DNA of 64,000 bases from JBBRNH01 sp038230415 (GTDB taxonomy: Bacteria; Bacteroidota; Bacteroidia; Cytophagales; Spirosomataceae): positions 1 to 64,000 of the forward strand of contig JBBRNH010000003.1 of NCBI GenBank assembly GCA_038230415.1, given 5' to 3'. Of the stretch, positions 47,385 to 55,381 are shown piece after piece (within the stretch, counting starts at the first letter, position 1; each line of letters starts with the position of its first letter). The notes beneath the pieces are model-generated. The model was not told the origin of the DNA. It searched no databases and was given only the letters and a program-made list of their open reading frames with translations. The translations under genes and the position numbers were made by a program.

Positions 47385-47704
47385 CATAGTAGCCCGGCGA
47401 TTGAGTTACGCCTACTTATTTTTTAGCGTCAAAACTGGAAGCTCACAACCACCGGGGCAGAAATGATTTTCGGGGTAGCACTGATTTTGAAGATATTGTG
47501 TATGTACTGACCTATGGATTAGCGATTACCCAGCGCATGAGAGAGGGCTCTGACGAGGTTCAGACGTATCTGAAAGAGCAGTTCAGTCGCCTGCTGAATG
47601 ACCCAACCATCGAAGAAGGCATTTATTGCCAGTTAGAGCCTCGATTTGCCACTACCCGCACCGAACGGATTTTGCAGTTACTGACCGATTTTGCCCGTTC
47701 CTGA
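47350..47704 (+). pseudogene. Nucleotidyltransferase (AbiEii-like) gene with internal deletion and frameshift
   Basis: The start at ATG 47350 overlaps the regulator, as in intact pairs (MLPLSQNFLRIDIVARRLS). After ~19 codons the family-like C-terminus resumes in another frame (VTPTYFLASKLEAHNHRG, then RNDFRGSTDFEDIVYVL) and runs to 47704. The catalytic nucleotidyltransferase core (~150 residues) is missing and the junction is out of frame near 47404. Non-functional. Confidence 0.7.
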
Positions 47705-48760
47705 CTTCACCCCCGCCACCATTGCCCGGCCCGGAATGGTGCGATACCAGACTACTTTCCCCGGTTTCAGCCCCGCCGACCGTTGCCAGTCCTGTATTTC
47801 TGATACCGCATAATTCCCCGCTGTGCTGGTGAGGCCATAAAACAAATCCGTTGACGCACCGACGAGTTCTGGTTTCGCACCAACGTCGGGCCGGATAAAC
47901 TCATTCACGATATAAACCCCGCCGGGCCTGAGCGACCGCACCACGCGCCGGGCTAGGTCGCGGTTTTGCGCGTCGGTAAAGTGGTGCGCCAGGCTGGATA
48001 ACAACACAATATCGTACTGATTTTCGCCTAAGTCGTCGGTCAGAGCGTTGCCGGGCTGATGCCGAACGCGGTTGCCCACGTTCTGCGCGGCCAGCAACGG
48101 CGCGGCCTGAGCAATGGCTTCGGGCAGGTCAAGAATGACCGATGTCAAGCCCGAAAATCGGGTACACAACGCTACGGAGTGCTGCCCGTGCGAACCGCCG
48201 ATGTCGAGCATCCGGGCCGTTTCGCCCGCCCGAATTGCTTTCGGCACGGTTGCACGGCGGCCAAATTCGCGGGCTTCGGTGGCGGTGGCAGCCTGCATCC
48301 CGTTTTGGTAGAGTTGCCATTGGTCAGTCGTGAGTTGATCGTGGTAATGCACACCTTCGCCGGTTTCGAGGTAGTGGCCCATCTGACCGAGCCAGTTCCA
48401 CATCAGTCGGTTGTTGAACGGCATCATGCCCTGCACTGAATCAGGTTCGGTGGGCAGCATCCATTTCCGGGCCGGGGCCGATAGCCGGAACCGATCCTGA
48501 TTGTAGGTCACGTAGCCGAGGGCGGCAAGTAGACTCAGCAATTCGCGGGTGGCTTTGGGGTGCAGTTCACAGGCTTCGGCCACCTCGCTGGCAGTGAGGG
48601 CGGTGTCGGCAACGGCTTCAAAAACGCCCCGGTCAGCGGCTTCTAAAACGGCCTTCGCCACAACGGGCATGATTTGGGCGTGAAGCAGGGGCCAGGGAAC
48701 AATATTGGCACGCAGAGCCAGCCATTCGAGGGGGTTATCGGGGGTAATCGTGAGTTGCAT
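47678..48760 (-). CDS. SAM-dependent O-methyltransferase-like protein
   Basis: The 360 residues fit the plant-type/antibiotic O-methyltransferase layout: an N-terminal winged-helix dimerisation domain (LTASEVAEACELHPKATRELLSLL, in part, ~50-110) and a class I methyltransferase core with the SAM loop LDIGGSHGQHS (~190), acidic LDLPEAI and LLSSLAHHF (~255). The product is soluble and the substrate unknown. It converges on the nucleotidyltransferase remnant with a 27-bp overlap. Confidence 0.85.
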   Translation of the reverse strand: MQLTITPDNPLEWLALRANIVPWPLLHAQIMPVVAKAVLEAADRGVFEAVADTALTASEVAEACELHPKATRELLSLLAALGYVTYNQDRFRLSAPARKWMLPTEPDSVQGMMPFNNRLMWNWLGQMGHYLETGEGVHYHDQLTTDQWQLYQNGMQAATATEAREFGRRATVPKAIRAGETARMLDIGGSHGQHSVALCTRFSGLTSVILDLPEAIAQAAPLLAAQNVGNRVRHQPGNALTDDLGENQYDIVLLSSLAHHFTDAQNRDLARRVVRSLRPGGVYIVNEFIRPDVGAKPELVGASTDLFYGLTSTAGNYAVSEIQDWQRSAGLKPGKVVWYRTIPGRAMVAGVKSGTGKIGQ

Positions 48761-48949
48761 AGAGACCTAACGCCATTCAATAGGTTAAGGTTAAACCAAC
48801 TTCTGAACTAACGGAACAGTTCGGAAATATCAAGAGAAGGCAACCGACATTTTTCTTTTCTGATGTACAAACTCCTGATTTACAACGCTTTAATTTTATT
48901 TATTTGTTGGTATGCCAATTGCCAAAGAAAGAGAAGCAACTAAAAAGCC

Positions 48950-49699
48950 ATGCGTCAACTTCATTTAGCCGTTTGCGTATTAACTACGCCAGCAACCCGG
49001 TTAGTCGCCCGGAGACCCGCCACACGGCCACCATATCTGATTAACCACAGCATATCCCCCTGCATCAGCCGTTTATCGTCAGGTTTTGGGCTGTTGTTGC
49101 TGGCCCATTCGTTGGCCTGCTCGCAGCCGGTTGCCGTGCCGGAAAGCCGTTTTTTCACCACAACGGGCGTTAGCCTGGCGTTTCCGGTCGGGGCTTTGCG
49201 TGCGGCAGCAACCAACGGGCGCGGCACTACGGTCAACATGGAGTATCGAATTACCCGCAGGTTTTCGCTGATGGGAGCCTGGGATAGTAACACCTTACCT
49301 GTTCAATCGACAGCGTTGGTGGCTAATCTCGGCCCGGTGCTGCAAGCTACGGTTGCCAAACTGAAAGGTGATTATATCAGCAATGCCGTTGGTTTGTATG
49401 GGCTTTGGTATCTCAATCAGCACAAAGTCAAGCCCTACCTCGTGGGCGGGGCAGGGCTGAATATTGTCAGCGTACCGATACCCGTATTTGACCCAACAAC
49501 GAAACTGCTATCGCTTGAGTCGGCGGTATATCCAACGTTTTTCGCACAAGCGGGGCTGGGACTGAACTGGCAATTTTCTAAGCCTATCGCTCTGTTTGCC
49601 GAAACTACTATTCTCTTCGTGCCAGCCGGTTCGCCGGTATCGGCGGGGGGCAACAGCTTGATAAATGCAAAAATCGGGCTTCAATTCCCGCTGTTCTGA
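48950..49699 (+). CDS. Secreted outer-membrane beta-barrel-like protein
   Basis: The 249 residues start with an unusual long N-terminus. A hydrophobic stretch (GFGLLLLAHSLACSQP, ~45-60) could be a signal, perhaps a lipoprotein signal with Cys, which would mean the true start is further downstream. The rest is beta-rich with alternating residues (YRITRRFSLMGAWDS, KPYLVGGAGLNIVS, FAQAGLGLNWQF, INAKIGLQFPLF), fitting a small outer-membrane barrel. Function unknown. Confidence 0.6.
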   Translation: MRQLHLAVCVLTTPATRLVARRPATRPPYLINHSISPCISRLSSGFGLLLLAHSLACSQPVAVPESRFFTTTGVSLAFPVGALRAAATNGRGTTVNMEYRITRRFSLMGAWDSNTLPVQSTALVANLGPVLQATVAKLKGDYISNAVGLYGLWYLNQHKVKPYLVGGAGLNIVSVPIPVFDPTTKLLSLESAVYPTFFAQAGLGLNWQFSKPIALFAETTILFVPAGSPVSAGGNSLINAKIGLQFPLF

Positions 49700-49700
49700 A

Positions 49701-50531
49701 TCATCGGCACATCGCCACCTGCATCTGCTCATCGAGCCGGGGTTGGGCAACAACCGCCACTGAACTGGTGTACAAAATCAGCCAGTTATCGGCTTTTTCA
49801 ATTCTGCCCCGAACCGTAACATTTTTACCTATATCATTCATAATCTGCTGATTAATGACCTCTCCCGATGGCCCAACCAACAGATAGCCCTGATTATGGC
49901 CCGGCCCATTCCTGACCCAAAGCAACGGCGGAATACCACCCGAAATGCACCGCACGGCGCACGATTTGTGGGGCCGACCGTCGCCGGGTTTCATCACGCC
50001 CAGAAAACATTTGGGGTCGGTGATTTCTCCCCGCAGCGTTACCTCGCCCGGCGATTCAGGTGCCGGAACAGGGATTGGGGAGACATTGGCAAGAGCCGAA
50101 ACGGTGAGCAGTGCGTCGGCTTCTTCGGTGAGTTCGAGGGCGGTGTGACCTTCGTGATATATCCGGGTTCCTCTGACAGTCAGGTTTTTAGCCGCCAGCG
50201 AGCCGTGTTTTTTCTCCCACTGGCTGAGGGTTGAATCGGCCCCGTGTTTACCAAAACCGATGAGCAGCAGCCGCTCGAACCGGGGGGCGTTAGCCGGACT
50301 GTCTTTGACCCGTATCCGCAAAAACGGAACCGGCTGCCGAATCAATTGCCCCTCAAACGTGGTGAGTTTACCGTACTCAAAAACGGCGGTCGAGAAACCG
50401 CGCTGTTGCAACACCAGCAACACAGCCACAAGCGGCACCAGTGCAGCGAGAGCAATAACGGCCCGGCGACTTGCTTTTTTGAAGGAGGCCGGGGATTTAT
50501 CCTGCCAGCCGATATAAAAATCTGGTTCCAT
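49701..50531 (-). CDS. Membrane-anchored Cys/His protein of the Rieske operon
   Basis: The ATG at 50531 (MEPDFYIGW) is used; the longer frame is repeat DNA. The 276 residues have one membrane segment (~18-38), then a soluble part with DPKCFLGVMKPGDG and HKSCAVRCISGG, whose Cys/His residues could bind metal or cofactor. OB-like strands follow (NVTVRGRIEKADNWLILY). I recall such proteins next to Rieske/ferric-reductase-like genes but know no proven function. Last gene of the operon starting at 52660. Confidence 0.7.
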   Translation of the reverse strand: MEPDFYIGWQDKSPASFKKASRRAVIALAALVPLVAVLLVLQQRGFSTAVFEYGKLTTFEGQLIRQPVPFLRIRVKDSPANAPRFERLLLIGFGKHGADSTLSQWEKKHGSLAAKNLTVRGTRIYHEGHTALELTEEADALLTVSALANVSPIPVPAPESPGEVTLRGEITDPKCFLGVMKPGDGRPHKSCAVRCISGGIPPLLWVRNGPGHNQGYLLVGPSGEVINQQIMNDIGKNVTVRGRIEKADNWLILYTSSVAVVAQPRLDEQMQVAMCR

Positions 50532-50535
50532 AGGT

Positions 50536-50626
50536 GAGTGAAGAATGATGAGTGAAGAATGATGAGTGAAGAATGATGAGTGAAGAATAGAACAACAAGT
50601 AATTCCTGTTCTATTCTTCACTCATC
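50536..50626. repeat. 14-bp tandem repeat ending in a perfect 20-bp hairpin
   Basis: About 3.8 copies of GAGTGAAGAATGAT run from 50536 to 50588. The last copy and six more bases (50575-50594) pair exactly with 50607-50626 around a 12-nt loop. The right arm contains the stop codon of the upstream Rieske gene, so the hairpin separates two cistrons. Confidence 0.9.
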
Positions 50627-51661
50627 ACTAAAAAATGCGGGGGTTTGCGGAGTTCCGGGCGGGTTGGGCGTAGGATTCACCCAGACCACCGTACCCACAC
50701 AACGCACGGCGTAGGTCTCCACTTTTTCGGTAAAGGGCGGGGGCGACTGACCGTTTTCGGGCCGATACTGATACCCATGCCAGGGGCAGGTAATGCAGCC
50801 GTCAATAATTTTGCCCTCGCCCAATGGCCCGTTTTGGTGGCGACATTGGTTATTTACTGCCGATAGTTTGCCACTATACTTAAACAGCGCAATATTCTGA
50901 TCGTTGATTATCAGCGTTTTGGCCCGATTTTCGGCAATGTCGTTCACGTTGCAAACCACTACAAACCCATCCAATGCGCCGGTAGTGGGCGGGGTCAGAT
51001 CACGGGCCTGACTCACAAAAGCGGCTGTCAGGTGCAGGCCCGCAATGAGCAATACGCCCGCGCCCAAAACGGCGGCATAAACCGGCGAGGTTTCCTGCTG
51101 CAAAATGCCCAGCACCACGTGCATCACAATCAGGCTATATGCGGCATAAACACCGAAGTGCAGGGTTTTCCAGACGCGGGGACTCAGGTTTTTGAGCCAG
51201 AAATCGTGGCTCGTAACGGCCATCACCAGCAAAATCAGCAAGGCCACAAACCCTAACGGCTGAAACGGAAATTGCGAAAAACTGCCGTACTGTGGCTCTG
51301 CCGTAAACAGCGACCCCAACGCATCAACGTTGCCGCCGGTATGAAACTGGATGACGCTGAACACGCCATGCACCGCCGATACCATAAACATACTGACCCC
51401 CAAATGCCGACGGTTGTAGAGCAAGGGCAAAAACCGCGCATCGAGCCGGCACAACGGCCCGATAACCAGAATCACGTGCAGCATCAGAAACGCCAGCGTA
51501 CTCGTGGCCCGGATGATGATGGTTTCGGTCGTTACGTCGGGAAACAACACGGCCTGTAACCCGCAGAAAATCAGCAGGTAAACGATGGTGAAACCACCGA
51601 TTGCCAGGTCGTAGAGCCGTTTCTGGCGGTTCCATAAAACAGGTACATAGCCTACTGCCAT
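50618..51661 (-). CDS. Ferric-reductase-like membrane protein fused to a Rieske [2Fe-2S] domain
   Basis: The ATG at 51661 (MAVGYVPVLW) is chosen; upstream codons overlap the small gene before it. The 347 residues have ~6 membrane helices with several His (LMLHVILVIGPLCR, MFMVSAVHGVFSVIQFH, WKTLHFGVYAAYSL, LIVMHVVLG), fitting a two-haem ferric-reductase-like domain. The C-terminal ~245-330 holds a Rieske cluster site: CRH then CPWH 18 residues on. Joining both suggests electron transfer across the inner membrane to or from an unknown partner. No flavin/NAD domain is present. Confidence 0.85.
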   Translation of the reverse strand: MAVGYVPVLWNRQKRLYDLAIGGFTIVYLLIFCGLQAVLFPDVTTETIIIRATSTLAFLMLHVILVIGPLCRLDARFLPLLYNRRHLGVSMFMVSAVHGVFSVIQFHTGGNVDALGSLFTAEPQYGSFSQFPFQPLGFVALLILLVMAVTSHDFWLKNLSPRVWKTLHFGVYAAYSLIVMHVVLGILQQETSPVYAAVLGAGVLLIAGLHLTAAFVSQARDLTPPTTGALDGFVVVCNVNDIAENRAKTLIINDQNIALFKYSGKLSAVNNQCRHQNGPLGEGKIIDGCITCPWHGYQYRPENGQSPPPFTEKVETYAVRCVGTVVWVNPTPNPPGTPQTPAFFSDE

Positions 51662-51759
51662 AGTTTGGGGAGTTGAAGGCCAGCCACGATACCCACCAGC
51701 AGCGCAACGGCCAGCACCAGCCAGATAATGCGGTGAGCGGTTCGGAGTTTGATGGTCAT
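51652..51759 (-). CDS. Tiny single-helix membrane protein (35 aa)
   Basis: The ATG at 51759 overlaps the preceding stop by 4 bp (ATGA). The product MTIKLRTAHR... has one strong hydrophobic helix (IIWLVLAVALLVGIVAG) after a basic N-terminus. Its stop lies 10 bp inside the start of the ferric-reductase/Rieske gene. The tight coupling argues that it is a real gene, perhaps an assembly or stabilising subunit. Confidence 0.6.
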   Translation of the reverse strand: MTIKLRTAHRIIWLVLAVALLVGIVAGLQLPKLWQ

Positions 51760-51968
51760 GGTTGTTTCGTTTTGGGATGGTCAAGTAATTTACCCAGCAG
51801 CAACGGCCACAGGGCTACCGAACCGGGCAAGAGTATGAGCCGCATTTGCCAGGTCAGGGCTTCGGCATCGTGGTCAATCCGGGCGGCTCCCCAAATCACG
51901 AAATACAGCCCAAACACGGCCCCAACGAGCCAATAGCCGTAGAAAATACTGACAAAGGTTTCAATCAT
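51756..51968 (-). CDS. Small two-helix membrane protein (70 aa)
   Basis: The 70 residues contain two membrane helices (FYGYWLVGAVFGLYFVIWG, and LILLPGSVALWPLLLGKLL) with a short acidic loop between (ARIDHDAEAL). It follows the SDR gene by 8 bp and overlaps the next small gene by 4 bp. Unknown family; likely works with the ferric-reductase/Rieske protein. Confidence 0.7.
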   Translation of the reverse strand: MIETFVSIFYGYWLVGAVFGLYFVIWGAARIDHDAEALTWQMRLILLPGSVALWPLLLGKLLDHPKTKQP

Positions 51969-51976
51969 CTGGTCAA

Positions 51977-52660
51977 TCAGCTTCGGTTATAGAGTTTCAC
52001 AACGGTTTCGCGGGTCATCCGGCCCGTGTCGCTCACGAGAAAAGCAATTAAATCAGCAATTTTTTCGGTCGGCACCCACTGTTCCGGGTCGGCATCGGGC
52101 ATGGCGGCCCGGTTGGCGGGCGTGTCTATCACGCTGGGAACCACCACCGTTGCCGTAATATGATGCGGTTTGCCCTCGGCATTGATGAGGTTGGCGAGTT
52201 CAAAAACGAGGGCTTTGCTCAGGGCGTAGGCTACCACATTTTTGCCCTCGGCGGGGTTCAGCGCGGGCCGCGAGCCGATCAGCACAAACTGCCCGTTACC
52301 CTGCCCGGCAAACCGGGCCATGAGCGGCTTCACGATATTGAAGGCCGACATAAAATTGAGGTCTATCATCTTCTGAACCAGCCGATTATCCGTTTGCCCG
52401 ATAGGGCCACCGGCAAACCCGCCCACAAGCAGTACAGCCGCCCGGAGGTCAGCATGGGCAATGGCGGTCATAAACTCGGCTATACTGGCTTCGTCAAGCA
52501 CATTCACCACGTGCGAACGAACGTTGGGCAAATGATCAAAGAGCCGGATGTCACGGTCAGAGCTAAACGTGGCTAAAACGGTGTAGCCCTGCGCGTGGAG
52601 GTGTTCGACCACGTCTTTACCCAGATTGCCCGACGCGCCGGTTACGAGAATTGTGTTCAT
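51977..52660 (-). CDS. Short-chain dehydrogenase/reductase
   Basis: The 227 residues show the Rossmann start (LVTGASGNLGKD, ~5) and the catalytic-region Ser (LIGSRP) and Tyr-x3-Lys (YALSK, ~143). The family oxidises or reduces alcohols or ketones with NAD(P). First gene of the operon with the two small membrane proteins and the Rieske fusion, so it may share a redox pathway, although soluble SDRs seldom couple to membrane haem proteins. Confidence 0.88.
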   Translation of the reverse strand: MNTILVTGASGNLGKDVVEHLHAQGYTVLATFSSDRDIRLFDHLPNVRSHVVNVLDEASIAEFMTAIAHADLRAAVLLVGGFAGGPIGQTDNRLVQKMIDLNFMSAFNIVKPLMARFAGQGNGQFVLIGSRPALNPAEGKNVVAYALSKALVFELANLINAEGKPHHITATVVVPSVIDTPANRAAMPDADPEQWVPTEKIADLIAFLVSDTGRMTRETVVKLYNRS

Positions 52661-52668
52661 GGAAATTG

Positions 52669-52745
52669 GTTTTCGGTTTATGGTTTACGGGGATACCGCC
52701 GACAGGTGATACACCCGGATGGCCCGTAAACCGAAAACAGTAAAC
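52669..52745. repeat. Imperfect hairpin of GGTTTACGG-type units
   Basis: GTTTTC at 52669-52674 and GGTTTACGGG near 52682-52691 pair with CCCGTAAACC and GAAAAC at 52723-52738. It fills the gap between the aquaporin remnant and the SDR operon and may end transcription. Confidence 0.6.
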
Positions 52746-52749
52746 AGAT

Positions 52750-53575
52750 TTACTTTTCTTCACTCCACCACAGCACTTCATAAGTTTCGCAGCCGTTTTT
52801 ATGGCCGGAGAGGTGCATCGCCATCGTTTTACATTCGCCGTGTTGCCGCCGATAATTCTGCCGGTACAGCCAGCCCGCCAGCCACATCCCGCCAATTGGC
52901 CCGGCGAAATATAGCCACCAGCCCGGCCATTGATTCGCCGACAATGCCGAACTTATTGTGCGGGCCGGGTTGATGCTCATGCCCGAAAACGGAGCCTCGA
53001 CCGTGATGTACAACGCCACCACCACACCCACAAAATAGCCGGTGTAGGGAGCCAATCGGCGGGAATTGCTCAACGCCAGCACCATCGTCAGCATCCCGAA
53101 CGCCATCGCAAACTCACACGCCAATGCCACCCAAACCCCCGTTACGCCCGGAACGGTTGCCACAAAATTAACCGAGGGGTGCGCCATATAGCTGGGAATG
53201 AACAGATTAAGCAGCGCAATCGCCAGAGAACCACCCACTACCTGCGCCAACATATAAAACAGCGCGTCGGTGGTTGTGATGCGGTTAAGCCGCCATTGGG
53301 CCAATGTAACGGCAGGGTTCAGCCGGGCCGCCGGTGCGGTGCGCCCCGGAGCGTTTGCCCCATCCCGAATAAATCAGACCGATGGCCGTCAGGCCCATAC
53401 AAACGCCGATGATGGCCCGGCGCAACACCGGCGACGCAATGACCGCCCGCACCGGAAATGCCGGGTGTTCGACCATAATCACCACCAGCGAAGCCACCAC
53501 CATAAACATACCCAGCGCCCAGACTTCGATGAGATACAGCCGCCAGTTTTTTTGTACTATATCCAACATAAACAA
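52750..53575 (-). pseudogene. Aquaporin/MIP-family channel gene broken by a frameshift
   Basis: The N-terminal half runs from 53575 (MFMLDIVQKNWRLYLIEVW, in part) to GWGKRSGAH at the first NPA loop, then loses frame. The C-terminal half (RLNPAVTLAQWRLNR, through the second loop SGMSINPARTISS, to EEK at 52750) is intact in another frame. The frames differ by one base (or 16) near 53325-53345 in a GC-rich stretch. A real mutation is likely, but an assembly error in GC-rich sequence is possible. Confidence 0.75.
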
Positions 53576-53596
53576 CTGTTAATGATCGGTTTATGG

Positions 53597-54646
53597 TCAA
53601 TTCTGCCGGATGAAATCATTCACAGCTTCGTAAAAAGGCACGGGTTCGTTATCCATGCAGATATGCCCGCTATGGGGCAAAATCAGGAGGGTTTTGCGTT
53701 GAGACGATACCTGTCGCATGGCTTCGTCGGCCAGCCCACGCGGTACGGTGAAATCATATTTGCCCGTGATACAAAGCAACGGAATCGTGATTCGGCTCAA
53801 TTTTGACGAGTATTCGGCAGACAGAATTTCTTTATTCAGGCCCGAAAAGTACGTTGCCCCGGCGTTGGATGCCGCCCAGAACAGCGAAAATCCAGTTTTC
53901 TGTTTAAAAATCTGCCCGATTCCCGTTCCTGAATTCGTCTGAATGTCATCAATGTAGCCCTCGGCATCGCTGGCGCAGGTATTTAACCCCCGCGAAATGG
54001 ATAGACTGCCATCGGGAATATGGCTCTCTGTGTAATCCACAATTTTTTGCCACTCGGTAGTGCGTATTCCTTTGGTAATCTGGTCTTTGCCAAATTGCAG
54101 CAGGTAAGCCCGCGTCAGCGAATCGTTGAGGGCGTAGTTGTGCGCCCCGGCCACATTAATCCAGCCCTTTACCAAGCTCTGATTGCTGCCTTCGGTCAGA
54201 AAGGCCGGGGCCACCAAACCGCCCCAACTGTGCGACAGCAGAAAAATTTTGGTCTTCGTACCGTAGCGATAGGCCAGCAGTTGCACCACTTTTTTCAGAT
54301 CATCGGCATACAGACTCAGGCTTAACGCGGGCGTGTTGCTGCCCTGCGAACCACCGGCAGCCCGTTGGTCCCAGTAGGCCACGCCAACGTTGGGTTCGAG
54401 ATACTGAGTGCTGTATGCATCGTTCTGAAAACCAATAGCCGTGCCGCCCGGCCCGCCGTGAACCCACAACACAATGACTCCCGAAGCGGTGTTGCCCTCA
54501 ACCAGAATGGGCATTTTAGCTCCCTGATTTTCGAGGTAAAAATAGTCCTGTACGTTGGTGCCGACGCTGATGGTTTCGGGCTGGCAGTTACTCACCAAAG
54601 CCACAACGCACAAAGCCAGAAAAAGGCGAAAAAATGACTTGCTCAT
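53597..54646 (-). CDS. Lipoprotein alpha/beta hydrolase (proline iminopeptidase-like)
   Basis: The 349 residues begin with a lipoprotein signal (VVALVSNCQ, Cys ~21). The alpha/beta-hydrolase fold shows the HGGPGG oxyanion motif (~64), the nucleophile in SHSWGG (~143), GKYDFTVP with the acid (~290) and PHSGH with the His (~325). This fits peptidase S33-like enzymes on the periplasmic or outer face. Its start overlaps the end of the outer-membrane protein gene by 4 bp. Confidence 0.88.
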   Translation of the reverse strand: MSKSFFRLFLALCVVALVSNCQPETISVGTNVQDYFYLENQGAKMPILVEGNTASGVIVLWVHGGPGGTAIGFQNDAYSTQYLEPNVGVAYWDQRAAGGSQGSNTPALSLSLYADDLKKVVQLLAYRYGTKTKIFLLSHSWGGLVAPAFLTEGSNQSLVKGWINVAGAHNYALNDSLTRAYLLQFGKDQITKGIRTTEWQKIVDYTESHIPDGSLSISRGLNTCASDAEGYIDDIQTNSGTGIGQIFKQKTGFSLFWAASNAGATYFSGLNKEILSAEYSSKLSRITIPLLCITGKYDFTVPRGLADEAMRQVSSQRKTLLILPHSGHICMDNEPVPFYEAVNDFIRQN

Positions 54647-55314
54647 CGGCGTATCGTTTTGATTGTTTTCGTGAATGAATGCCGAAACTGGTTCAGGTTA
54701 AGGGCAACCCCAATTTGCAGCGACGGTTTGAGGGCGACCGACCGGAAATTGGGGTATAAAAACGGGACGTTCACCGTCAGAAACACATCGCGCAACAGGC
54801 CCGGCCTGCGGGCATCGAACCGCTTGCCAATGCCCGCCGTAAAACCCGCCAGCAGTCGCCAGTCGCCCGCCGTTTTGTCTTGAGCCACCGTGCCGTTGTT
54901 ATCAACGATATAGGTTGTGCTGTTGAGAAACGTGCGGCTAACGCCCAGAAGCGGGGCAAGTTTGCCATAAAACCCCGACCGATTTCGCCGAACGAACGCA
55001 TAATCAACCGTCAAAAACACATTAGTATGCAGGTATTTCTGGTAATAAAAACCGGGCATGATGCTCAAAATCCGGTCTTTAAAAATCACCCGTTCCCGCC
55101 CCGATTTCCTGACGATGTGCTTTTCTGTTTCGGCCACCAATGCCCCAAGACCCACCTGCACGCCGAGTTCCTGGGGCGAAAACAAAAACGCCGTTTGCAA
55201 AAAAACCGGGGCCACCGGGCGCGGGCCGGAATCGGTTTTGGGCAGGGTTTGACCCCAAACCCTGCCCAAAAACCCGCCCATCAGCAGCAACGCAATCATA
55301 CCAATCCTCATCAT
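54643..55314 (-). CDS. Outer-membrane beta-barrel-like protein
   Basis: The 223 residues have a signal peptide ending VWGQT and beta-strand-rich sequence (FYYQKYLHTNVFLTVDYAF, GVALNLNQFRH). It overlaps the downstream hydrolase by 4 bp (ATGA). Function unknown; likely a small membrane barrel expressed with the hydrolase. Confidence 0.65.
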   Translation of the reverse strand: MMRIGMIALLLMGGFLGRVWGQTLPKTDSGPRPVAPVFLQTAFLFSPQELGVQVGLGALVAETEKHIVRKSGRERVIFKDRILSIMPGFYYQKYLHTNVFLTVDYAFVRRNRSGFYGKLAPLLGVSRTFLNSTTYIVDNNGTVAQDKTAGDWRLLAGFTAGIGKRFDARRPGLLRDVFLTVNVPFLYPNFRSVALKPSLQIGVALNLNQFRHSFTKTIKTIRR

Positions 55315-55381
55315 ATCCTGTTGTTTTTCAATTACTTATTATTACCCGCCGAAGGTAAGGCAAATCCAAATCCGATTCGAT

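Noticed and set aside
50536..50588. Possible CRISPR-like array
   Set aside because: The 14-bp units are contiguous with no spacers.
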